NCBI GenBank assembly: GCA_031216915.1
Contig: CM062290.1
Span: forward strand, 259,322,291 to 259,386,290
Length of the DNA stretch: 64,000 bases
From: Pictodentalium vernedei
Taxonomy: Eukaryota > Mollusca > Scaphopoda > Dentaliida > Dentaliidae
Direction of reading: 5' to 3'
In this document: positions 48,191 to 58,875 of the stretch, piece by piece
How positions within the stretch are numbered: the first letter of the stretch is position 1
How the letters are laid out: the number at the start of each line of letters is the position of its first letter
Position numbers and translations under genes: made by a program
Notes under the pieces: generated by a model
Database searches by the model: none
Seen by the model: only the letters and a program-made list of their open reading frames with translations
Told to the model about the DNA's origin: nothing

Positions 48191-48875
48191 TTGTGTGTGT
48201 GTGTGGGGGGGGGGGGGGGGGTAAGAGTGTTCTTGCAAACAAAATTTCTGAATAAATGGAAAATTTTATTTTTTGTGTGAAAGACATAGTGCGTGAATGT
48301 TGATTGGAACAAGCTTAGAGAGCTCATTTTAATGTGAAGTCATAAAGCTGTGTTTTACGTACGAAATTCTGGAATAACTAAAAAAAATTGCTTTTTTGAC
48401 TCAAAAAGCATGGTGTGCGACCTCTCATTGGAATGAGCTCAAAAAGCTCATTCCAATGGGGTATTTACAAGCGATAAGTACATGTATGTTTAAGAGACAA
48501 AAATTAAAATTTGAATAGCGATTTTTGCGAAGAATGCTGACAAGTTTTGGCAGTTATGCTGGTAAAAAGGTAAGATATGCAAAGTGGTTGTTTTTTAGAG
48601 GCGACATTTAATTAAGGGGAATTAACCCTTGATTACTGAGGTAACTTCTAAAAGTACTGAAATTTCATGAAGCAATGTGAATAACAGACAACAGTTGCCT
48701 AAAAATTTCATGAATAACTAAAATTTTTATTCCTTTGTCTCGAAAACATGGCATATGACCTTTGTTGCAATGAGCTGAATGCATGTGTTCCAATGAGGGG
48801 GTCATAAAATTTGAACGGAGATTTGTGTGAATAATGCATTAGTACTGCTTGATTTGGGTAAACGGTTCACCCTGG
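47860..48875. repeat. Decayed M1-like palindromes and (GT)n in family C element
   Basis: M1-type cores (ggaa..agctc...agct..ttcc) recur at about 47896-47930, 48303-48335, 48427-48460 and 48765-48805, with cggtt/aaggt ends degraded. A (GT)n followed by a 16-bp G run lies at 48152-48221. Probably several old TTAA MITEs. Confidence 0.55.
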
Positions 48876-48957
48876 ATACCACTCCTTCTATAGTAGATCT
48901 TTTCTGCAAATTTTGTCTAAGATTCTATCAACTTTACAAATAAATACGTTCATGAAT

Positions 48958-51900
48958 CACAATCAGATCCACCCCACAATGTTGCATACCAAATATCAAA
49001 AGATTCTGCCTGCTGGATCTGGAGAAGAAGATTTTTTAAGAAATATGCCTGAAATGCACTAAGTTAAAATTTGGGCTCCTATACGGAGCTCAAATATAAA
49101 CCCAGGGGGCCGATTTGAACAAACTTGAATCAGATCCACCCCACAATGTTGCTTACCAAATATGAAAAGATTCTGAAGCTGGATCTGGAGAAGAAGATTT
49201 TTTAAGAAATTTGCCTGAAATGCACTAAGTTCGAATTCGAGCTTCTATAGTGAGCCCAAATATGAAACTAGGAAGCCGATTTGAACAAACTTGAATCAGA
49301 TCCACCCCACAATGTTGCTTACCAAATATCAAAAGATTCTGCCTGCTGGATCTGGAGAAGAAGATTTTTTAATAAATTTGCCCGAAATGCACTAAGTGCG
49401 AATTCGGGCTTCTATATTAAGCCCAAATATGAATCCAGGGGGCCGATTTGAACAAACTTGAATCAGATCCACCCCGCAATGTTGAATACCAAATATCAAA
49501 AGATTCTGCCTGCTGGATTTGGAGAAGAAGATTTTTGAAGAAATTTGCCCGAAATGCACTAAGTTTGAATTCGAGCTTCTATAGTGAGCCCAAATATGAA
49601 TCCAGGGGGCCGATTTGAACAAACTTGAATCAGATCCACCCCGCAATGTTGCATACCAAATATCAAAAGATTCTGCCTGCTGGATCTGGAGAAGAAAATT
49701 TTTTAAGAAATTTACCTGAAATGCACTAAGTTCGAATTCGAGCTTCTATAGTGAGCCCAAATATGAATCTAGGAAGCCGATTTGAACAAACTTGAATCAG
49801 ATCCACCCCACAATGTTGCATACCAAATATCAAAAGATTCTGCCTGCTGGATCTGGAGAAGAAGATTTTTTAATAAATTTGCCCGAAATGCACTAAGTCC
49901 GAATTCGGGCTTCTATAGTGAGCCCAAATATGAATCTGGGGAGCCGATTTGAACAAACTTGAATCAGATCTACCCCGCAATGTTGCATACCAAATATCAA
50001 AAGATTCTGCCTGCTGGATCTGGAGAAGAAGATTTTTGAAGAAATTTGCCCGAAATGCACTAAGTTTGAATTCGAGCTTCTATAGTGAACCCAAATATGA
50101 ATCCAGGGGGCCGATTTGAACAAACTTGAATCAGATCCACCCCGCAATGTTGCATACCAAATATCAAAAGATTCTGCCTGCTGGATCTGAAGAAGATGAT
50201 TTTTTAAGAAATTTGCCTGAAATGCACTAAGTTCGAATTCAAGCTTCTATAGTAAGCTCAAATATGAATCTAGGGAGCCGATTTAAACAAATTTGCATCA
50301 GATCCATCCCACAATGTTGCATACCAAATATCAAAAGATTCTGCCTGCTGGATCTGGAGAAGAAAATTTTTTAAGAAATTTGCCTGAAATGCACTAAGTT
50401 CGAATTCGAGCTTCTATAGTGAGCCCAAATATGAATCTAGGAAGCCGATTTGAACAAACTTGAATCAGATCCACCCCACAATGTTGCATACCAAATATAA
50501 AAAGATTCTGCCTGCTGGATCTGGAGAAGAAGATTTTTTAATAAATTTGCTTGAAATGCACTAAGTTCAAATTTGGGCTCCTATACTGAGCCCAAATATA
50601 AACCCAGGGGGCCGATTTGAACAAACTTGAATCAGATCCACCCTGCAATGTTGCTTACCAAATATGAAAAGATTCTGCCTGCTGGATCTGGAGAAGAAGA
50701 TTTTTTAAGAAATTTGCATGAAATGCACTAAGTTCAAATTCGAGCTTCTATAGTGAGCCCAAATATGAATCTAGGAAGCCGATTTGAACAAACTTGAATC
50801 AGATCCACCCCACAATGTTGCATACCAAATATCAAAAGATTCTGCCTACTGGATCTGGAGAAGAAGATTTTTTAAGAAATTTGCCTAAATGCACTAAGTT
50901 CGAAATCGGGCTCCTATACTGAGCCCAAATATGAACCCAGGGGGCCGATTTGAACAAACTTGAATCAGATCCACCCTGCAATGTTGCATACCAAATATCA
51001 AAAGATTCTGCCTGCTGGATCTGGAGAAGAAGATTTTTTAAGAAATTTGCCTGAAATGCACTAAGTTTGAAATCGGGCTCCTATACTGAGCCCAAATATT
51101 AACCCAGGGGGCCGATTTGAACAATCTTGAATCAGATCCACCCCACAATGTTGCTTACCAAATATGAAAAGATTCTGCCTGCTGGATCTGGAGAAGAAGA
51201 TTTTTTAAGAAATTTGCCTGAAATGCACTAAGTTCGAATTCAGGCTTCTATAGTAAGCCCAAATATGTATCCAGGGGGCCGATCTGAACAAACTTGAATC
51301 AGATCTACCCCGCAACGTTGCATACCAAATATCAAAAGATTCTGCCTGCTGGATCTGGAGAAGATTTTTGAAGAAATTTGCCTGAAATGCACTAAATTCG
51401 AATTCGAGCTCCTATAGTGAGCCCAAATATGAATCTAGGGAGCCGATTTGAACAAACTTGAATCAGATCCACCCTACAATGTTGCATACCAAATATCAAA
51501 AGATTCTGCCTGCTGGATCTGGAGAAGAAGATTTTCAAAGAAATTTGCCTGAAATGCAGTAAGTTCAAATTTGGGCTCCTATACTGAGCCCAAATATAAA
51601 CCCAGGGGGCCGATTTGAACAAACGTGAATCAGATCCACCCCACAATGTTGCATACCAAATATCAAAAGATTCTGCCTGCTGGATCTGGAGAAGAAGATT
51701 TTTTAAGAAATTTGCCTGAAATGCACTAAGTTCGAAATCGGGCTCCTATACTGAGCCCAAATATGAACCCAGGGGGCCGATTTGAACAAACTTGAATCAG
51801 ATCCACCCTACAATGTTGCATACCAAATATCAAAAGATTCTGCCTGCTGGATCTGGAGAAGAAGATTTTTTAATGTTTTTCCCATTGCCTACAGTGTTAA

Positions 51901-52596
51901 AAAGTGCTGACTCAGCACTTTTTCAAAGTCCCGAAACTGTACCCTATGATAAAACCGATGGCAATTTTTTTTTACCAATCCTTTCTGTTGGTCCTAAGGA
52001 AGCTGCACACCAAATAAAAATTCTCAGTGCCGTGCAGTTTTGGAGATATGGGCGTTTTAAATTTTTTCTATTTTTAGCTCCTGCGGTTCCCACGGGGCTG
52101 CGGGAAAATTTTTTTTTGCATAAATCAAGTACTCATGACCCAATAAGCCCTCACATAAAATTTGGTTCAAATCAGCCTCTCGGTTTGGAAAATAGAAATT
52201 TTGGGCGGGGCAAAAAATTTTGCCCCTCTCATAACAAACGCCAAGTATAGCCCCACAAACTTCTCTTGAACAAATCTGAGTCTACACCTCAAAAGGAAGC
52301 TGCACACCAAATATCAAGTCTCTGCTACTGCTGGTTCATGAGAAGAAGATTTACAAAGATTTTGGTGCCCCTTGGGGGCGTGGCACCACCCAGGAGGAGG
52401 GGCAACTTCATTTGAACAAATCTGAATTGGCATTAGGTAATAAACATTTAGCCAACATTTGAATAAAATTGGGCTAGTGGTTTAGGAGGAGAAGTCGATA
52501 ATGTAAAGTTAACGCCGGACGGACGACGACGGACGACGGACGCCGGACAGAAAGTGATTAGTAAAGCTCCCCTTGAGCTTCGCTCAGGTGAGCTAA
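48958..52596 (+). mobile_element. Helitron-like element, family B, copy B3, lacking its 5' end
   Basis: It begins inside an array unit (aatcagatccaccccac) without the caagaggcccc start, runs about 17.5 units, then the tail matching B2 (accctatgataaaaccgatg; ccaggaggaggggcaacttc). It ends with the hairpin agct(c)cccttgagc-ttc-gctcaggtgagct. Its tail gives the uninterrupted reference for the DIRS copy 3 insertion site. Confidence 0.75.
48964..51880. repeat. 167-bp tandem array, about 17.5 units
   Basis: cagatccacc starts at 48964, 49131, 49297, 49464, 49631 and 49798, a spacing of 166-167 bp. Each unit contains gttgcataccaaatatcaaa, gattctgcctgctggatctg, gaagaagatttttt, cctgaaatgcactaagttcg and cgatttgaacaaacttgaat. 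Identity between neighbours is high. Confidence 0.95.
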
Positions 52597-53305
52597 AAAT
52601 TGTGAATTTTCAGCTGACGGACCACTATTAACACCAGGTTATATCCAGAACCAATGTAACATGCCTAATATTTAGTTAATATAAATCATAAACTAGGCAT
52701 CAAATGATTAATGTGGTTTATGTGATGGCTTTGGAAAGTCTATATTTCTGCATTTATTATATATCAATTCAACATAGAATCATTGGATATAAAAGCATTT
52801 TTTTCTTTTAGAAATGTTTATGATTAAGAATATGAATAGTGAGGCCACATATTAAATCATAAATAAGAATTAGGAAAGGTTTTCATAAATTTATTTTTTA
52901 CAAAATAAAAATACATCAGATCAAAAAAAAAATCAAATAGGAGGTGCAAAATGGCATTATGTAATGAAGAATCACTGAAATTGTAATTGAAGTACATTCA
53001 TTGGTTAAAGAGGAGTTGTGGAAAAACATTCGTTCAAGAAAGTGACTATAAGTCCCAACAAAAATACATCACAACAACAACTAAAATAAGCCTTAATGTT
53101 ACTAGTAACAAGTATGAGAAAGCATTAAATAAAAAAAAAAGTTAAAAAAATTTTTTTTTAAAGAAAGTGAATACAAGTCCCAAAAATCCCCCTCAAATTC
53201 CTCAAATATGCATGTAATGAGGGCGCAACTTTACCACAATGTAGTTCAGTAACCCATGTGTACAATATCAATTGCCGGGAAATACACATAGAAACAGAAC
53301 TCATC

Positions 53306-53545
53306 TTAACCCTTTGAAGACCAGAGGCCACTTTATCGGCCCAGGGACATGGTACATTATACTTTCATTAAGTAGAATGCCTGCTAAGTTAAGGGTGGAG
53401 TAGACCAAGCAATATTTTCACCGTGCAGCCCTAGGGCTGCACGTTGAAAATATTGATTGCTCTACCCCCAAATAATGAAAATGGATTCTTCTAATTGCTG
53501 CATATGAACTGACATGGAAGATACCACCAGTGTTCAAAGGGTTAA
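53306..53545. mobile_element. TTAA MITE, family M2 (copy a)
   Basis: TTAAccctttgaagacc at the left and ggtgttcaaagggTTAA-type end at the right. The exact centre is cgtgcagccctagggctgca plus cg, a perfect 22-bp palindrome, with outer arms aatattttca / tgaaaatatt. It separates two ~365-bp units of family C. Confidence 0.85.
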
Positions 53546-54366
53546 CACAAACTTTTAGAACTTAAAATTGAGTAAGTTAGAGAAAAACGTGAACATTGTG
53601 ACTGAAAAAGAGAAGAAATCAGTTAAATTTCTGCATACAGTAGGGTTAACACCTAAAGTAGTTATTGAAATGAGAAAATAAACATTAATGAGAGGTGAAG
53701 GCACCACAATCTGCACAAAAGCTGACTTTAACGCAAATTCTTACAACACCTAAACGCTAATTCTTACAAGTTTTGGCAGAAAATCAGCCTCAAATTCCTC
53801 AAATATGCATGTAATGAGGGTTAAATATTACTGCAATGGAGTTCAGTAACCCAAGTGTAGAATATTAATCGCCTGGAAAGACACATAGAAACACAACTCA
53901 CCTCAGCACAAAGTTTACAAAGTTTTACAACTTAAAATTTACTAAGTCCGAGAAAAACATGAAAATTTTGACTGAAAAAAAAGAAAATTTCCGTTAAATT
54001 TCTGCATACAGTAGGGTTAATACCTACAGTTGTTACTGAAATATGAAAATCAACAGTAATGAGAAGTTAAAGCAGCACAATCTGCACAAAAGCTGACTTT
54101 AACGCAAATTCTTACAACACCTAAACGCAAATTCTTACAAGTTTTGGCAGAAAATTTTAGGTGAAATTTGGAAAAAAGTCGTATTATCAGGGTTAATACT
54201 GTTCTGATAGTCCCCTACAACCTACATTTGCAATATTAAAGGCCTGAGCCCACTGATCTTTGAGAAATTAACCTTAACATTAAATCTTACAATATTGGAC
54301 ATGCCGGACGCCGACGCCCGAGGTCATGACAATAGCTCACCACTTCAATAGAAGTAGGTGAGCTAA

Positions 54367-55351
54367 AAATTATAAAATAACTGTTGATTTGAACCCCCCC
54401 TCCCCCGGGATCCTCTTCTTCAGGCCCCCCCTCCCCACCCACCCACACTGTCCCACAGAGCACCTCCACCTGTGGTTTGCTCTTATCAAAGTCTACTTAG
54501 CTAATAATTTCCCAAGTCTGGAAATGTTAACAGGAAAAGATGTCATGATGTTCAGTTACTTCAAGAACATTAGTACTCAGAAAGTATCTTTATCAAACTT
54601 CATGCATGTGGGACGCTTGTGCCCCACACAAAATTTTTCTTTTCATCACTGAAGCATTTTTTTTTAATTCCATTCGAAATTTTCTGGTTACAGATGGCCA
54701 ACAGTTAACAATTCTGTAGTCAGCACAAGAGAATAAATGTGGTGTTAGAAAAAAAGTCCATTGTGTTTAAATATGCTGTCATAATTTTTCGGTATCCTAA
54801 GTGACTTTAACCTACTTTTAAGCTGTGCTAAATAGTTGTTGTTTATGTTTTGATTTTGGAAAAGGGATGAGAATTAAAGCTATTCTATGAAGGAATAAAT
54901 AAATATATATTATTTAATTTCTTTTCATATATTTTAATTTCCAAGAACTGCATTTAAATGAAGGTGGAGTTTTCAATTTTTTGAAAGTAAGTCACCTATT
55001 TTCACTTCGACACTCGCACATTGATCACGAATCTCCGAAGAAAACCCCCAGAAATAAACATAAACACAGTTGAAATATATATCATAAAATAGCCTTTTCT
55101 TAAATAAATTTAACTTAAATCCATATTTTACTGCTTCGTGAGTTTTTATCAAGAGTTTGAAATGCATGTGATTTGACTCCGAACGTTTTTCATAAGTTAC
55201 AACCGTTTTTCATAAGTTACAACCGGGAACAAAATATTTGACTGTTGTTTTCTGGGATTTTTGGTCCAAAACTGATTCCTGTCCGGGAGGCCGGGAACTA
55301 AACTGAAATTCCAGGATTTACCCGGGCATTCTGGGAGAGTTAACATGTCTG
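54367..55351. other. Right flank of the hAT-like insertion, non-coding
   Basis: C-rich patch at 54395-54440. A 21-bp tandem duplication, gtttttcataagttacaacc, at about 55186-55225. No transposase or other domain seen. Confidence 0.5.
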
Positions 55352-55640
55352 CCATATACAAATGCTTCACAGGGAGCTACACTTTAAAAACAGTACATAA
55401 ATGAGACATAGTTATTGCTTCACACCGAACTAGACATTAAAACCACCCCAGCACCGATGCAGGACTACTGTCACTGGAGGAGGTATTCCCTTGCTTTTCA
55501 CTATAAAGCCAGATAATCATAAGGGAATCCCCCCCCCCCCCCCCTCCCCTTGTTCTGAGGTAAAATTCCACAGAATGAAGAGGGCAGCAGAACAGCATCA
55601 GTGCTGGAGCAGACTGCCTAAAGACCTTATAGATGTAACA

Positions 55641-56640
55641 TTAGTGGATAACATTCTGAGCAACAGAAAGAGGACCCAAAGATCTAAAGTCACCGGAGAT
55701 GGACTCTACATTTCTCAGGTAAAACTTGATAAATGAAGAGGGCTGTGTCCAGTGAGCAGCCTTCATGAGATCAGAAATGGCTATACTGTTAGAATAAGCC
55801 CAAGAAGTGAACAATGCTCTAACCTTGTGCGCTGAAATCTTATTAACAGAACGTTGATCCGAAGATAGATTTTCATAGGCAATGCGTATTGCCAACTGAA
55901 TCCATCTAGCGACAGAATGAACAGAAATATCTTTTCTGTTAGGAATCAAAGAAAGAAAGAAACATTTTCTTCCTTTTCTAATAAAATCTGATCGATGTTT
56001 ATAAATGTACATTGCTCTGACTGGACACAGCAAAGGTCTACAGTTATCCGAGGACGGTAAAGCCTTAATGACAATAGGCTCCGGCCACTTATCCGGAATC
56101 TGATTCTTAGCCAAAAATCCCACTTCTGTAGTTAGGGTAATGGTATTACCCACGCTACGGTAATGAGATTCATCAACAGATAATGCATGAAGTTCACTGA
56201 CTCTTCTTGCAGTTGCAAAGGCTAAGAGAAAACACCATTTTATAGGTCAAGAATTTGAACTGTACGACGTCTAACGGCTCAAAAGGAGCTTCGTTGAGTT
56301 TCAACAGAACCCAAGCCAAATTCCACTTAGGAATTAATCTGAGGGTTCTAGGTCTATTAATAGAGAAATGTCTAACTTGGATAAAGAAGTATCTGATCCA
56401 ATAGTCAATTTATCATGATGAGCGTAAGTATCTGATAACATAGGCCTCTAGTCCTTAATAGTGAAGGGCTGCAGTCAAACAAGTCGACAAGGAAATTGGC
56501 AATATGTGGTATGGACGGATCGAATATGTCTATCGACATATATGATCCCTACACCAACGGAAGAAAACCCTCCACTTCGCTGCATAATTCAACGAAGTGG
56601 AAGCCCTCCTACAGTTAGAAATCACGTCGACTGCTCATCT
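55641..56640 (-). pseudogene. DIRS copy 4, tyrosine recombinase region
   Basis: The C-terminal 170 residues (55641-56153) read through and show the catalytic-type HKVR box in ISAHKVRALFTSWAYS, then MKAAHW and the final FIKFYLRNV with the Tyr. That order is the DIRS/lambda-type tyrosine recombinase signature. The N-terminal domain follows to about 56640. Best preserved recombinase in the window, still a fossil in an interrupted element. Confidence 0.85.
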
Positions 56641-57660
56641 TGTAAAATGTTTTCCGTACAAGAAGGACCGCACAACAGAAATACGTGAAGGTTGAGACCT
56701 TCCAGGTTGTGATGCAGTGTGCGAGACTTCCCCTGATAAAGAGGATCCTCTTGTGGAGGAAGCTTCCAGGGAATATCCCATAACAGACACCTGAGAAGAT
56801 TGATCCAAGGTTTCTGTGACGACAGAGGTGCTACTAGCAGGATTTTGCAATGAGACTGTTTGATCTTTAACAGAATCTGCTGAATCAACGGAGCTGGAGG
56901 ATATGCATAGCCTATCATCTTGTCCCATGAAATCGACAGAGCGTCTACTGCATACGCTCGATGATCTGAGCATGGCGACACGAACGTCAGTAACTGATTG
57001 TTTAGGTGTGTCGCAATAAGATCTATCATGGGACGATCCCACTGGTAGCAAATCTGCCTGAATATTTGCTTGTTGAGAGTCCACTCCAATGGCAACAGGC
57101 AACCTTCCGAAGAAAGCGAGTCTGCTAATATGTTCAGATGACTCGGTATATGACGGACTGAGAGATGAACGTGATGATTCAGAACGAATAGGAGAATCCT
57201 CTCCGTTAATTCATTTAATGGAATCGAGTGAGTGTCGTCTTGGTTCCTGAGGTAAGCAACTACTGTCGAACTGTCCAACAGAATTTGAACATGGACGTTC
57301 GCTATTAGGCAAATCCAATGTTGAAGTGCTAGCCATATTGACATCATCTCTTTGATGTTTATGTGCTTCTTTAGGAACCCAGAGTCCCAAAGACCCTGGC
57401 ACTTCAAGTCTGCGGGACTTAGGGTCGAGCCCCAGCCCGTCTGACTCGCATCCGTCATAATCGTGAAAGTCGGATCTGGCAGTTGAAGTGGAACTCCTTG
57501 AGTTAACCACTGAAGATCTGCCCAAATCTGAACCTTTTGTTTTACAAGGTCTACTGGTTTTGAGCGAAGGCGTCTTCGCACTCCAGTTCTGAGTAAAGAA
57601 TATCTGGAGGAGACGCATGCGCAGGCAGCCCATCGGAATAAGATCTGCAGTCGCTCCACA
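56640..57660 (-). pseudogene. DIRS copy 4, RNase H region
   Basis: The long minus-strand reading stretch contains TIMTDASQTGWGSTLSP, then RHIPSHLNILADSLS, then the conserved DLIATHLNNQ extension. These mark DIRS RNase H and its trailing domain. RT remnants lie upstream at about 57900-58209 and beyond the PLE. Fossil. Confidence 0.85.
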
Positions 57661-58233
57661 CAGCCCCATCAGTCGCATGAACTCCTCGCTGGTATTGCGT
57701 CTGAGTTTAGACAAAAGTGAACATAACAACTGACTAATTTCGCTCTGGGTAATGGCAGACGAGCCAGATTGTAGTGAGTCTCGTAGCTCATTCCTATGGG
57801 AAAATGAACGACTTGGAGGGAGCTAGATCAGACTTTTTCTCGTTTACTATGAAACCGTGACGTCAGAGCAACTGTAGCAGACTCAGAACATCGTTCTGAA
57901 GAATAATTCTGTTGCTGTATCTCTGAAGAGTGTCGACGTTACCGCAGACGAATGAGCTTGAAGGTATGACATTACCGACTACATTATTCGAGTGAAAGCC
58001 CAAGGAGCCAGGTTCAGACCAAAGCACATTGCTCTGAACTGATAAATCCTTCCTTGCACGGTGAACTGCAGGTTCTTTCTGAATGCCGGATGTACCAGAA
58101 CATGAAAGTAAGCGTCCTATGCTTGCTGCATAGTCGAATGCTTACTCTTACCGACCGAATGGTTTCCATATAGAACTATGGAGCCACGATTAACTTGTTT
58201 ATCCAGCTCCAGTCTATTACAGTAAATTATAAA

Positions 58234-58650
58234 TTAGAAATCTTTTCTGTTCAGCCCAAATGGTAGCAAAGTTTGTAGGTGGTATATCCAACTAATTTCA
58301 GTTTGTTTTCTGTGTCCTGTTGCTGGTACTGAGTCGGGATCTGAATTTAAAATCTGAATAATTCGGAAATGCAGATCATTAATGTTATGGTCAGATTGCG
58401 AGAAATATAATACTATTGTGGTGTCTCTGCTGTGTCGAATGTCCGACATATGTTCTGTGAGTCTGGTGCGGAAATTGCGTTTCGTCTCCCCCACATATTG
58501 TTTGGAACATCTGCTGCATATGAGCAGGTAAATGCAATTTCTGCTTGCGCATGAATACCTCTTCGGGCCCAGAAAGCGTTGTTTGGTTTGTGTGCTTTTG
58601 AACCAAAGTGGGTTCGATTTCAATTTCGGGCAAATGGTGCAATTTCTCAT
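58234..58650 (-). CDS. PLE GIY-YIG endonuclease domain
   Basis: A 138-residue segment with CTICPK, a Cys-rich spacer YSCASRNC, then IYLLICSRCSKQYVGET and RTRLTEHMSDI. This is the GIY-YIG fold as found downstream of RT in PLEs; the Cys pairs before and within it are family-typical. It ends SWIYHLQTLLPFGLNRKDF. It should belong to the same polypeptide as the RT, but it lies in another frame here (junction about 58650-58760). It would nick target DNA to prime cDNA. Confidence 0.88.
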   Translation of the reverse strand: MRNCTICPKLKSNPLWFKSTQTKQRFLGPKRYSCASRNCIYLLICSRCSKQYVGETKRNFRTRLTEHMSDIRHSRDTTIVLYFSQSDHNINDLHFRIIQILNSDPDSVPATGHRKQTEISWIYHLQTLLPFGLNRKDF

Positions 58651-58875
58651 GTTGCATGGGAGAAATGGGTTCTTTATAGTGCGGCCACTGACTTGTGTTA
58701 GTAGTGGCAGTTCAGCAGATCTTTTAAATTTTTATTTCTTCTGAATGCTGTCAGTGGCATTTTATTGAAGAGATGTTGACATTTGTTTGAAAAAAGTAAA
58801 ATTTCCCAATATTTCCTAATTAAGTTGGTGAATGACATACTATCAGGGTCAAAGGTGCAGACAAATGGGATATGA

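Larger units (their letters stand above)
47515..54366 (+). mobile_element. Helitron-like element, family C, interrupted
   Basis: Starts caagaggccccacgtggcct, then cgctcacctgac, two bases after the end of B2. Ends with the hairpin agctcaccacttc-aata-gaagtaggtgagct and aaaa. Its own repeats are ~365-bp units at about 53150-54150 (cctcaaattcctcaaatatg at 53191 and 53791, with M2a between). B3 is inserted at 48958-52596. No gene seen. Confidence 0.65.
44977..55359. mobile_element. Large hAT-like insertion, 10.4 kb, with cargo of Helitron-like elements
   Basis: Element 44985-55351. Ends cagacatattaacctccaga and the complement cagacatgttaactctccca. 8-bp flanks ccatatat (44977-44984) and ccatatac (55352-55359) match at 7 of 8, and removing the element restores DIRS order. 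CAG ends and an 8-bp duplication fit hAT. Own sequence is about 110 bp on the left and about 1 kb on the right, with no transposase recognised; B2, C and B3 fill the rest. Confidence 0.7.

Noticed and set aside
49392-51646. 84-residue ORFs recurring every few units (SSLFKSAPW...HIW)
   Set aside because: Translations of the 167-bp array; no independent evidence for coding.
48964-51880. CRISPR-like direct repeats
   Set aside because: Units are contiguous 167-bp monomers without unique spacers, in a eukaryotic context.
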